Origin: Bacteroidota bacterium
Lineage (GTDB): Bacteria; Bacteroidota; Rhodothermia; Rhodothermales; Bin80
Assembly: GCA_026709065.1 (NCBI GenBank)
Contig: JAPOTS010000078.1
Span: forward strand, 21,300 to 85,299
Direction: 5' to 3'
DNA length: 64,000 nt
Made by a program: the position numbers and the translations under genes. The notes beneath the pieces are model-generated. The model saw only the letters and a program-made list of their open reading frames with translations, had not been told where the DNA came from and ran no database searches. Each line of letters opens with the position of its first letter. Positions within the stretch are counted from its first letter, which is position 1. Below are positions 48,985 to 58,585 of this stretch, in pieces.

Positions 48985-49941
48985 TCAGTTGTATGCGTCA
49001 GCAGTCTTTGCAAAAGGTGCTGTGAAATACTTCATAAATAATTCTCCACTTGCATCCATCGCCACTGAAATGTTCTTCCCAGTCTCTGCGCGACGGGATG
49101 TGCCTGCATTTGGCCCAGACGCTTCAATGGAGACTGGAAATCTGGATAATTTCACGACATCCGGGTGGGCTAAGTAAACGGCGGCCAATGGATCCCAGGC
49201 GTAAAATACACCTTCTTGGGCATGGGGGCGTACCGCGTCTAGGACTTGGGTAGTCATTCGACCAACCGGGCATCGTGCCATTTTAGTAAATCGATCAATG
49301 AACGGAATTTTTACTGGAACTTGATTGGTAGCATCCAAGGGGATAAGAGTGATAGGCAAGTCGGATGAAAAAACAGTTGCAGCAGCTAGAGGATCTACAT
49401 AAAAATTCCATTCGGAGGTCTGTGTTGGTGAGACAAATTCTTCACAATTATTGACATTCCCAGGGACACTGATCGCCCCTCCCATGATCACAAGTTCTTT
49501 AATGGCTGGAGCGGTTGGATGTGTGATTGAAGCAAGATTGGTGAGTGCACCAAGTGCAAGGACATTGACTGGGCGAGAAGCCCGGGACAGGCGGCGTTGA
49601 AGAAAAGACACGGCATGTTCGTCCTCTGGTGGAATATAAGCCCTAGGGAGACTGACTCCTGGCAACTCATTAGATATGTGTCGCCATCGATGGGGGAATG
49701 CTGCATGACCCACAGAGGGTTGAGTATGCCCGATATAGACGGGAATATGTCCTTGAGCGAATCCAGCAACGATGCGGGCAATATTAATGGCAGCGCGATG
49801 GGCATCTGCGAGCCCATAGGAAATGGTGATGGCTTCTACATGGATTGAAGGATGAACCAGAAGATATCCAAGGGCTAATATATCATCTGGTCCTGCGTCA
49901 GTATCTACAATGATCGGGTAATTGGGTGATTCATGCATCAT
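48985..49941 (-). CDS. nucleoside hydrolase (inosine-uridine preferring family)
   Basis: 318 residues from the ATG ending at 49941. The N-terminal calcium-binding DTDAGPDD (about 13-20) is characteristic, as are GALTNLASI, ELVIMGGAISVPGN and the NVNNCEEFVSPTQTSEWNFYVDP segment. It cleaves the N-glycosidic bond of ribonucleosides for base salvage. An upstream in-frame start would add a 27-residue tail lying wholly inside gnd and is unlikely. This start overlaps the gnd stop by 11 bp (ATGATGCATGA), so the two are coupled. Confidence 0.92.
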   Translation of the reverse strand: MMHESPNYPIIVDTDAGPDDILALGYLLVHPSIHVEAITISYGLADAHRAAINIARIVAGFAQGHIPVYIGHTQPSVGHAAFPHRWRHISNELPGVSLPRAYIPPEDEHAVSFLQRRLSRASRPVNVLALGALTNLASITHPTAPAIKELVIMGGAISVPGNVNNCEEFVSPTQTSEWNFYVDPLAAATVFSSDLPITLIPLDATNQVPVKIPFIDRFTKMARCPVGRMTTQVLDAVRPHAQEGVFYAWDPLAAVYLAHPDVVKLSRFPVSIEASGPNAGTSRRAETGKNISVAMDASGELFMKYFTAPFAKTADAYN

Positions 49942-51394
49942 AGGACCCCGCAGTGACAGCACCTCCTTTGCCTGTCCAATTCGTATGAAAGAAGATCCCT
50001 GGTGCTTGATCCGTTCGCTCATAGGTATGCGCTCCGAAGTAATCTCGCTGGGCTTGAATTAAATTGGCTGGTCCTGTGGGTTGCCTGTATCCATCATAAA
50101 AGGAAAGAGCTGCACTGATCGCTGGGGTAGGAATTCCATAAGTGGCACTAATGGCAACCACTCGGCGCCATGCTCTTTGAGCGTTGGCAAGCGCATGGGT
50201 AAAGTAAGGCGCATGAAGAAGGTTTTTTAGATCAGGGTTAGTGTTAAATGCATCTTTTATTTTGCCTAAAAATGCGGATCGGATGATACAACCGCCTCTC
50301 CACATCAGCGCAATACTTCCATAGTCCAAGGGCCATTCATATTTTTGTGCAGCGGCATGTAGGAGCATATACCCTTGGGCGTAAGACATAATTTTTGCAG
50401 CATACACCGCATCGTGCAAATCACGAACTAATTCCGTAGCCTCGGAGGGTGGAAAGACTGCCGAGGGTGAAGCCAGTATTTGGGATGCGAGCGTTCTCTC
50501 AGATTTAAGTGCGGAGAGGAAACGCGAAAAAACCGCTTCGGAAATCAGTGTAAGCGGGACTCCCTGATCCAGCGAACTGGCAACGGTCCATTTTCCGGTT
50601 CCTTTTTGCCCAGCGGAGTCAAGGATTGAATCTAAGACATAGTGGCCATCTTGATCTTGATAACCAAGGATATCACGAGTGATTTCAATGAGATAAGAAT
50701 CCAGTTTTCCATTATTCCATTCGGCATAGATGTCTTGCATTTGCGAGTTGGATAATCCGAGCAAATTTTTCATCATATCATAGGATTCTGCGATGATTTG
50801 CATATCTCCATACTCAATGCCATTATGAACCATTTTCACAAAGTGTCCTGCACCATTGGGTCCAAGCCATTCACAACAGGGGGAATGATCTACTTTGGCA
50901 GCAATGCTTTGAAAAATGGATTGCACATGTGGCCATGCTTCTGCACTGCCTCCTGGCATGATACTGGGACCAATTCGTGCCCCTTCTTCTCCACCAGACA
51001 CGCCTGTGCCGATGAATCGTAATCCTTGATCTTCAAGTTCATTTGTGCGGCGAATCGTATCGTGGTAATAAGAATTGCCACCATCAATGATGATATCGCC
51101 TGCCTCAAGAAGAGGAGATAGGGTGGCGATTGTTTGATCAACGGTCGGACCGGCTTTGACCATGAGCATTACCCGACGAGGTCGCTTGAGGGTTGAGACC
51201 AACTCTTTCATTGAGCGGCTCCCGCGAATGGATGTATTCCGAGCGGGCCCATCGATGAAATCATTCATCTTGGAAAGGGTTCGATTATGAACCGTCACGG
51301 TGAATCCATGATCATTCATATTTAGGACGAGGTTCTGCCCCATCACTGCGAGGCCAATGACACCAATATCGGAATTAGGAGTGTGCTTCATCAC
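49931..51394 (-). CDS. gnd: 6-phosphogluconate dehydrogenase (decarboxylating)
   Basis: 487-residue oxidative pentose-phosphate enzyme producing ribulose-5-phosphate, CO2 and NADPH. It has the nucleotide-binding GVIGLAVMGQNLVLNMNDHG, the hallmark GPNGAGHFVKMVHNGIEYGDMQ with the catalytic Lys, the DSAGQKGTGKWT segment and the C-terminal RDYFGAHTYERTD. Length fits the long-chain form. It is translationally coupled to the downstream nucleoside hydrolase, a sensible pairing around ribose phosphate (inference). Confidence 0.97.
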   Translation of the reverse strand: MMKHTPNSDIGVIGLAVMGQNLVLNMNDHGFTVTVHNRTLSKMNDFIDGPARNTSIRGSRSMKELVSTLKRPRRVMLMVKAGPTVDQTIATLSPLLEAGDIIIDGGNSYYHDTIRRTNELEDQGLRFIGTGVSGGEEGARIGPSIMPGGSAEAWPHVQSIFQSIAAKVDHSPCCEWLGPNGAGHFVKMVHNGIEYGDMQIIAESYDMMKNLLGLSNSQMQDIYAEWNNGKLDSYLIEITRDILGYQDQDGHYVLDSILDSAGQKGTGKWTVASSLDQGVPLTLISEAVFSRFLSALKSERTLASQILASPSAVFPPSEATELVRDLHDAVYAAKIMSYAQGYMLLHAAAQKYEWPLDYGSIALMWRGGCIIRSAFLGKIKDAFNTNPDLKNLLHAPYFTHALANAQRAWRRVVAISATYGIPTPAISAALSFYDGYRQPTGPANLIQAQRDYFGAHTYERTDQAPGIFFHTNWTGKGGAVTAGSYDA

Positions 51395-51476
51395 TTGATG
51401 GATACATTTTATTTGAAGAAAGAAATTTGGTTTAGATCAAGTCACTTGAACGCGTATGGATCTAAAATGCACCGAT

Positions 51477-52901
51477 TTACCGATTACTCTCAGACGATGG
51501 ACCAATTTGCCCTGGGGGACGTCTCTGGGATCCATCTATTCCATGCAACTGATCTCCAAGTACTTGACGCATACTATCGGCGAGTAGGGTCAGGTGTTGA
51601 ATGACTTCGGGGTATTGGTGTGATACATCGAGCGTCTCACCAATATCTGTACTCAAATCATAGAGTTCCAGTCCAGTTAGATGCTGGGTATATTTTCCTG
51701 GGATTCCATCTGCTCCAGCTTTTTGCCCCTCCATGGTTCTGTACTGATGGGGAAAATAAAGTTTCCAAGGGCCCTTGCGCAAGGCGTGTAGTTCGTTTTG
51801 GCGGTAATAGAAAAAATAGGCTTTTTGGGGAGATTCATCGCTCTTACCGCTCATGAGGGGCCAAATATTTTTACCGTCTATTGGATGGTTTGGAAGCGGT
51901 GCCCCAATGAGATGTGCAAGTGTGGGGAATAGGTCTATGGTCATTGCAGGCGTTGAAACGGACAATTTTTCTGGGAGTGCTCCTGGCCATCGTGCGATGA
52001 ACGGGACTCTAACGCCTCCTTCCCATGCCGTGCCTTTGCCCTCGCGCAGTGGGCCTGAGCTTCCAGCATGATTGCCATAGCTCAGCCACGGGCCATTATC
52101 ACTGGCAAACAGGACGAGCGTTTGATTGTCAATGCCTGTATTTTGAAGTACTTTAAGAATTTCTCCCAATGACCAATCAATTTCATGGATTACATCTGCG
52201 TATAAACCTGCCCCTGTGGCAGCCTGATGTTTCTCGGATACAAATAAAGGAACATGAGGCATTGGGTGAGCGACATATAGAAAAAAGGGAGTGTCGGCAG
52301 ATGCCTTTGATTGAATAAATTCAACTGCACGGTTTGTAAAATCAGTTGTAAATACCGACTGATCGGTATTGTAGCCGATGATGGAGTCGCCGTCTATTGT
52401 AGGTAAATCACCCCATGCATCTGGGTTTTCTGGGTGGAAGGGCCACATATCATTAGAGTAGGGTATCCCGTAATAATCATCAAAGCCATGTTGGAGTGGA
52501 AGAAACTCTGTGTGATGTCCAAGATGCCATTTTCCATAGGCTGCGGTCGCATATCCTTTTGATTGAAACAATTCACCCAAAGTCACTTCATTTTGATGGA
52601 GACCGTGCGTGTTAGATGGTCCTAATGCTCCGTGAATTCCAATTCTGTTGGCATAATTTCCGGTCAGAAGGGATGCACGAGAGGCAGAACAGACCGCTTG
52701 GCTGACATAAAAATTTGTAAAATGAACCCCTTCCTCTATCATTCGGTTTAGGTTTGGGGTTGCATAATTGGTCTCATCAAAGTATCCGATATCACCATAC
52801 CCCATATCATCAACAAACATGATGACAACATTTGGAACCATAGGTGTCTCGGTATTACAAGCGAGTAAGAGAAGAAAGAGGAAGCAGAGATATTTATGCA
52901 T
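51477..52901 (-). CDS. arylsulfatase-type sulfatase lipoprotein
   Basis: 474-residue sulfatase with a lipoprotein signal (LLLAC, Cys15). Metal-binding FVDDMGYGDIG (Asp31, Asp32) is followed by the formylglycine site CSASRASLLTG with Cys71, a CxASR variant of the CxPSR rule. FASDNGPWLSYGNHAGSSGPLREGKG and the PAMTIDLFPTLAHLIG segment are typical of arylsulfatase A-like S1 members. It is a separate subfamily from the sulfatase at 44.9-46.4 kb. It has its own promoter region, with 231 bases to the restriction gene. Confidence 0.93.
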   Translation of the reverse strand: MHKYLCFLFLLLLACNTETPMVPNVVIMFVDDMGYGDIGYFDETNYATPNLNRMIEEGVHFTNFYVSQAVCSASRASLLTGNYANRIGIHGALGPSNTHGLHQNEVTLGELFQSKGYATAAYGKWHLGHHTEFLPLQHGFDDYYGIPYSNDMWPFHPENPDAWGDLPTIDGDSIIGYNTDQSVFTTDFTNRAVEFIQSKASADTPFFLYVAHPMPHVPLFVSEKHQAATGAGLYADVIHEIDWSLGEILKVLQNTGIDNQTLVLFASDNGPWLSYGNHAGSSGPLREGKGTAWEGGVRVPFIARWPGALPEKLSVSTPAMTIDLFPTLAHLIGAPLPNHPIDGKNIWPLMSGKSDESPQKAYFFYYRQNELHALRKGPWKLYFPHQYRTMEGQKAGADGIPGKYTQHLTGLELYDLSTDIGETLDVSHQYPEVIQHLTLLADSMRQVLGDQLHGIDGSQRRPPGQIGPSSESNR

Positions 52902-53132
52902 GAGTTGAAACTATCAGGGGTTGGCAAATATACAACCATTGAAGCATAATGGCGAATAGTTCGGTCAGTGAGAATGAATTGCTCTCCCATTATGTACAAT
53001 AGAAATATACTGTTCAATAAGGAGTAAGATTGATCATAATGAACGCTGTTATACTCCTCTATACTCTGATTACACTTCCCTTTGTTGACAAATTGATGGT
53101 TTATATCGCTCTGAACTGTACTATCATCCGAA

Positions 53133-55997
53133 ATGACTCCACATGATTTCATTACCAAGTGGAGTGGATCTGAATTAAACGAGCGTTCCGCGTCACAGGA
53201 GCATTTCATTGATTTATGTAGGCTACTCGGAGAACCTACTCCAATTGAAGCAGATCCGAAAGGTGATTTTTATTGTTTTGAGCGAGGGGCCTATAAGGAC
53301 TCGGGCAGAGGAGGATATGCAGATGTCTGGAAGCGAGGCTTTTTTGCATGGGAGTACAAGCGAAGGCACGCCAATCTTGATGTTGCCTTTGATCAACTGA
53401 GGCAGTATGCACTTGCCTTAGAAAACCCTCCGCTATTAATTGTTTCCGACATGTATCGTTTCAGGATGCGTACCAATTGGACGAATTCTGTCAGCGAAAC
53501 CCATGAGTTTGAGTTAACTGATCTTGTAGATGCATCCATTCGCAATAAACTCAAATGGGCAATGTCAGCCCCTGAACGGCTACGTCCTAAAGAAACGCGC
53601 CAGAATCTTACAGAGCGTGCTGCAAACACATTTGCTCAACTAGCACAATCTCTACGAGATCATGGTCATGCGGCAGATCTAGTTGCTCATTTTGTGAATC
53701 GTCTTGTCTTTTGCATGTTTGCCGACGATGTTGGTTTGCTTCCCGAAGAAATGTTCACACGAATGCTCAGTCATGCATTCCGTAATCCAGAATCGTTTGA
53801 AGCACTTTCCCAAGATCTTTTTTCAGCGATGTCTACTGGGGGACGCATTGGATTTGAAACAGTCAAGTGGTTCAATGGAGGACTTTTCCATGATGGAACC
53901 ACTCTCCCAATGAGCAAGGATCAGATTCAGATTACCTTGAATGCGGCAAAACTTGACTGGTCAAATGTGGACCCTGCGATTCTTGGAATTTTATTTGAAC
54001 GAGGACTTGATCCGGATAAACGTTCTCAACTTGGGGCACACTACACCGATCGGGATAAAATTATGCGAATCATCAATCCTGTAATCATACAACCATGGTT
54101 GAATGAATGGAAAAAATACAAGTCCCAAATTGCTGATCATCTTTCAAAAGCGAAATCTGCTCAATCTAAAACTGCCTCTTCACGGCATCGTAATCAAGCA
54201 AAGTCATTGTTGAACTCTGTCTTAGAGCAGCTGAAGAACTTCGTTGTTTTGGATCCAGCATGCGGTTCAGGTAATTTTCTCTACATGGCACTTCACACTC
54301 TACATGATTTGGAGCATCAGATTCAGTTGGAAGCAGAAGCGATGGGACTCGCAAGATCTATCCCCACAGTAGGTCCAGCAAATGTCAAGGGAATTGAATT
54401 AAATAATTATGCCGCACAGCTCGCACGCGTATCAGTATGGATAGGAGAAATACAATGGATGCGTCAAAATGGATTTTCTGGACATCAAGAACCCATTCTT
54501 GATACTCTTGAAACCATAGAATGCAGGGACGCAATCTTAACAGATGATGGAGGAGAACCAGATTGGCCGCAAGCAGATGTAATCATTGGAAATCCACCGT
54601 TTTTGGGAGATCGGCGCTTACTAAGCAATCTTGGTGAAAAATATGTTTCACAACTTAGAAAGCTATATCAAAATCGAGTTCCTCATTCTGCTGACCTTGT
54701 GTGCTATTGGTTTGTTAAGGCTGGTGAGTGTATGGCTAAACACAATACAAAGAGGGTTGGACTTGTCTCAACAAATTCTATCCGAGGTGGAGCTAACAGA
54801 GAAGCTCTAAAAATAGCGTCACACGGCAAAACTATTTTTGATGCTTGGAGTGACGAACCCTGGGTAATTGATGGTGCAGCAGTTAGAGTCTCACTGATTT
54901 GTATTTCTCAGTCTGATGATTCATTCGTCAATGAGTTTATGCTTGATGGCAAGCCTGTAGATGAAATCTACCCTGATCTCACTGGACGGTATGGTAACTA
55001 TGGTGTTAATATAACCAATGCTCAACCGCTTCATCAGAACGCTGGTATTGCCTTCATGGGCGATATCAAGGGGGGCTCTTTCAATATCGGCGGTGATCTT
55101 GCTCGAAAATGGCTTCTCATGCCCACGAACCCAAATGGACGACCCAACTCGGATGTATTGAAACCTTGGGTCAATGGAATGGACATTACGCGCCGTCCTT
55201 CGGATCAATGGATCATTGATTTTGGGTTTGATATGACGAGTAAGGAGTCTGCTCTTTATGAATCTCCTTTTCAGTATGTGTTAGAACATGTTAAGCCAGA
55301 ATGGGAACAACAACGTGAAAAGAATAGGCGGAATCATTGGTGGCTTCATCACAATCCTCGCCCCAAAATGTGGGATGCACTCAATGAACTAAACCGCTAT
55401 ATTATAACCCCCCGCGTGTCAAAACATCGATTATTTGTATGGATGGATCGGAGAGTTTGCCCAGATAGTGCGGTCATTGCCATTGTGCGTGATGATGATA
55501 CTACCTTTGGAATCTTGCAAAGCCGATTCCATGAGATGTGGTCACTCAGATTGGGGACATCAATAGGGCATGGTAACGATCCTAGATACACTCATACCAC
55601 TACATTTAATACTTTTCCCTTCCCAGAAGGACTTTCACCTGATATTCCAGCCATTCGCTATCAAGATAATCCTAAAGCACAGGCAATAGCCGTAGCAGCT
55701 CGTAACCTTGTTGAATTAAGAAATCGCTGGCTGAATCCACCAGAATGGGTGCGTTGGGTTGACGAACCAGTTTCAGGGTATCCACCAAGAGCTGTTTCCA
55801 AGAATCAAAAAAGAGTCAGCGAACTCCAAAAACGTACTTTGACCAATTTATACAATCTTCAACCTCAGTGGCTTATTGATGCACATGCTCAACTTGATGA
55901 AGCCGTAGCTAATGCTTATGGATGGCCCAGTTATATTACTGATGATGAAGCACTCCGAAATCTTTTATCCCTTAATCGTAACAGGTCAAAAGGATAG
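53133..55997 (+). CDS. MmeI-like type IIL restriction-modification enzyme (single chain)
   Basis: 954-residue fusion of nuclease, methyltransferase and target-recognition regions. The N-terminal nuclease motif reads D64 in GGYADVW, then E74-x-K76 in FAWEYK; the spacing equals the catalytic D-x9-ExK of MmeI. Helical spacer next. Methyltransferase motif I DPACGSGNF is near residue 375 and motif IV NPPF is at about 487, so it is an amino-methyltransferase (N6-adenine expected). The recognition and C-terminal region extends to the end. One protein should both modify and cut, so no separate R gene is needed. All motifs look intact. It opens the defence island, 2.5 kb from PARIS-like genes that in known systems respond to anti-restriction proteins. 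Confidence 0.88.
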   Translation: MTPHDFITKWSGSELNERSASQEHFIDLCRLLGEPTPIEADPKGDFYCFERGAYKDSGRGGYADVWKRGFFAWEYKRRHANLDVAFDQLRQYALALENPPLLIVSDMYRFRMRTNWTNSVSETHEFELTDLVDASIRNKLKWAMSAPERLRPKETRQNLTERAANTFAQLAQSLRDHGHAADLVAHFVNRLVFCMFADDVGLLPEEMFTRMLSHAFRNPESFEALSQDLFSAMSTGGRIGFETVKWFNGGLFHDGTTLPMSKDQIQITLNAAKLDWSNVDPAILGILFERGLDPDKRSQLGAHYTDRDKIMRIINPVIIQPWLNEWKKYKSQIADHLSKAKSAQSKTASSRHRNQAKSLLNSVLEQLKNFVVLDPACGSGNFLYMALHTLHDLEHQIQLEAEAMGLARSIPTVGPANVKGIELNNYAAQLARVSVWIGEIQWMRQNGFSGHQEPILDTLETIECRDAILTDDGGEPDWPQADVIIGNPPFLGDRRLLSNLGEKYVSQLRKLYQNRVPHSADLVCYWFVKAGECMAKHNTKRVGLVSTNSIRGGANREALKIASHGKTIFDAWSDEPWVIDGAAVRVSLICISQSDDSFVNEFMLDGKPVDEIYPDLTGRYGNYGVNITNAQPLHQNAGIAFMGDIKGGSFNIGGDLARKWLLMPTNPNGRPNSDVLKPWVNGMDITRRPSDQWIIDFGFDMTSKESALYESPFQYVLEHVKPEWEQQREKNRRNHWWLHHNPRPKMWDALNELNRYIITPRVSKHRLFVWMDRRVCPDSAVIAIVRDDDTTFGILQSRFHEMWSLRLGTSIGHGNDPRYTHTTTFNTFPFPEGLSPDIPAIRYQDNPKAQAIAVAARNLVELRNRWLNPPEWVRWVDEPVSGYPPRAVSKNQKRVSELQKRTLTNLYNLQPQWLIDAHAQLDEAVANAYGWPSYITDDEALRNLLSLNRNRSKG

Positions 55998-56454
55998 TTG
56001 ACTCAGCCTATCGTTAATGACAATTGGGTACCAGCGTGCTCAAAATTGTATTTGAAACTGATTATTTCCCATCAAAATGTACCAGCCTACATGAATTCCA
56101 TAGTTTGACATGTCGCGTTAAACCTCAGAAATAAAGTTATCGCATCAGTAGAGGATTCATCACTAATTACACTCTGAATCTATACTTAATAATTGGATAA
56201 GGCAAACACCTTAAATTCATTACGGGTTATATCAATCACATGATGGCTTCATTATTTCTAACGCTTTGATTCCACAACCGATATATTTAATGAGCATTTT
56301 CTTCTTGATCATATACAATTTTGTGAATTTTTGTCTATTGAATGGAAATGTAAATGGTGAAGGTTGATAAGAAAATTTCTCTGAGTTCCTATTATTGAAG
56401 GGCACTACATAAGTAGGGTATATGAGAAAAATGATTACTTGGATCTGTGGTCAA
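55998..56454. other. intergenic in defence island
   Basis: 457 bases, AT-rich, between the restriction gene and the DUF4435 relic. No gene seen. Confidence 0.4.
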
Positions 56455-56738
56455 TCACTTTTTTCTTTGAAATGATTTATTACCAAGCCGATCCAATTCT
56501 TTATGGTAAGACTCCAAGAGTGTTTCAAGATTTGTGGAAATGTCTACTATTTTTTGATGTATCTTTTTTTGTTGCCCCTTGATATTCTTAGCTAATTTTA
56601 CACCGTTCATTATCAACAAAGTCTTTGTAGAACAGATAGTCGTCATTTCCTTCAATAATCAAGAAAGATCCCAAGTGTACTGAGACCGTCGCTTCATTAG
56701 AATATTATGGCGAGGCTATAACCAGAACGTTGTGGCAT
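56455..56738 (-). pseudogene. DUF4435 (AriB-like) relic
   Basis: Reverse-strand scraps match the forward-strand DUF4435 protein. From an ATG at 56738 a short frame is broken by a stop. After a frame change, NEATVSVHLGSFLIIEGNDD and then YLFYKDFVDNERCKI align with NEIRLQRQSFDGSLLIVEG and the following RDDRLSFQKFVDQEKCEI. After another shift, NLETLLESYHKELDRLG resembles DLEALLIRSPALESLL. Most of the gene is deleted. It begins just after the reverse-strand AAA gene, as the intact pair does. This shows that the dead ATPase once had a DUF4435 partner. Confidence 0.75.
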
Positions 56739-56743
56739 TTGAG

Positions 56744-58108
56744 CTAACGACTACTATGTAGCTCTACACTGAGGTTCAATCTTCTACCAATAATTTCAGG
56801 AGAGTGGGTAGCAACTATTGCACGAGAATCAGTGAGTGCTATAATCTCATTAAGATCATCAAGCCACTGTTCTTGCCAAGCAACATGGAGTGAGATTTCT
56901 GGTTCGTCAATGAGAATGAGAGAGTTTTTAGGAGCTCGAAACAATAGATCGTAAAGCATCACAAGTTCATGCTGTTCACCAGAGGAAAGTAATTCCAATT
57001 TCAGAGAAGCCGACCCATTTTTGCTGACTCTCAAGCCATTTGCACTAACAGATATTTTTTTATTGCTATAACGAGAGTTCAAAATTCTTCTGAATACACT
57101 AACTTTCTCGTAGAGGTCATCAAAAACAGCAAGTTTCTTTTTAACATCTTTTGTATAGACCGAAAGCATATCAATTTGAGAATGATCAATACTGCTGAGA
57201 TCTGGTATCGCAATGTGAGATTGGTCAATTTCTATCAGTCCGGCTTTTTCTAAATCAACCCGTTTGTTTTCAATTGCTACAAGTTCATCACGTAATGTTT
57301 CAATTGAGAGACCATTGTGTTGACGATTATTAACTACACGTGCAGGAAAAGTACTGTCAAGTGCTTGTGAAAGAGCACCATACTTCACAATCAAATCACT
57401 AATGATATCGGTCAAGTGTTTTGAATATTGATTAACGGTAGGAGTAAATCTATCTCTGTCTAAATGTCTGAAAGTCATAGGTGCTACATGAGTTAATCGG
57501 TCAGTATCAATGAATTTGGCATTAATGGATGATTTCAAATCTTGGAACCATTCGGGAGTTTGTAATACTTCATTAATATGGTAGTATCGAAAGCAATCTG
57601 AGTATTGAATTAATACATCAACCAAATTGAGAGTTAATCCTGTCTCGGAATTTTCCCAATCAAGAGCACTTACACGACGAAGTTCTGGAATAACTGAGTC
57701 AATGGAGGAGAGGTGAAGATCCGGCATCATTCCTTCAATACTGACAAGTCCATGTCCAGTTTTCACACTAGTAGTCAGAGTTTTTGAGGGAACAAATTGA
57801 TGAACATCTTCATTCACATAATACTGGATCAACAACGGTAAGTGTTGATCCTCTTCATCCTGATGGTCATCATTTTTTTCAATAGATAGTGATGTTCTAT
57901 TGTCAAAGAAGATCTTAACCTAACCAAACGGTATGTTACAAAGTTGAGTCAAAGACTTGTTAAAGAGTACATCAATGAAATGTAGAATGGTGGTCTTTCC
58001 ACTGCCATTCAGCCCAGTTAGAATCATCATTCTCTCATTATCAGTATATTCAAGATCATGATCCAACTCATCAAAAAGTTTTGTTACTTGGATACGGGAA
58101 ATATTCAT
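56744..58108 (-). pseudogene. AAA ATPase (AriA-like) interrupted by in-frame TAG
   Basis: One continuous reverse-strand frame interrupted only by TAG at 57920-57922. Before it lie MNISRIQVTKLFDELDHDL and Walker A GLNGSGKTT, ending NIPFG. Directly after it the frame reads VKIFFDN, which aligns with PFHELKFFFDN of the forward paralogue at 58586. The remainder keeps LLSSGEQHELVML, Walker B LILIDEPEISLHVAWQ and AIVATHSPEIIG. All catalytic motifs remain, so the loss is recent or the stop is read through at some rate. A TTG at 57835 could re-initiate but would lack Walker A. The C-terminus differs from the paralogue (VELHSSR). Confidence 0.85.
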
Positions 58109-58585
58109 TATTTTATGAGGGGTGGAATTGATTGTATATCCCTTAAACAGGTAATGAGATATTGCAGATAATCTAACACTGGCTAATATATGTATATCAT
58201 CTTTATTGGTTCTGTATCAAAGCAGTTTTTTGAGATTAGTTAGGTAGATAATCTGGACAAGAAGAGTCATCTGATCCGTTGCAAAATCTTGGTAGTAAAT
58301 CCCAAAAATGCACCTGAGTACTTCGGGGGATCATTTAGACTAAAACATGGAGGGTTTACAAATGCCTCATTTGAAAATAAAACTTAACAGAAGAGCAGTG
58401 TAAAATCTCACATGATACATTTATGAGTTATGACTGCTAAATTCGAGATAAAGTTCATTCAACAGTTTTGACTCCACTCAATAGTAGTCAATCTTTGTGC
58501 TTCAGTCACTTTCTGATTACAAGACACGATATCAGTATCTTGTATTATCTTTTTTTCCACTTTGTTAACGAGTCATCATAGAGCG
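58109..58585. other. intergenic between head-to-head ATPase copies
   Basis: 477 bases separating two divergent AAA genes. It must hold both promoters. No ORF or clear inverted repeat stands out. Confidence 0.45.

Noticed and set aside
49942..50022. Upstream start for the nucleoside hydrolase
   Set aside because: The added 27 residues lie wholly inside gnd and are not family-like; the coupled ATGATG start fits better.
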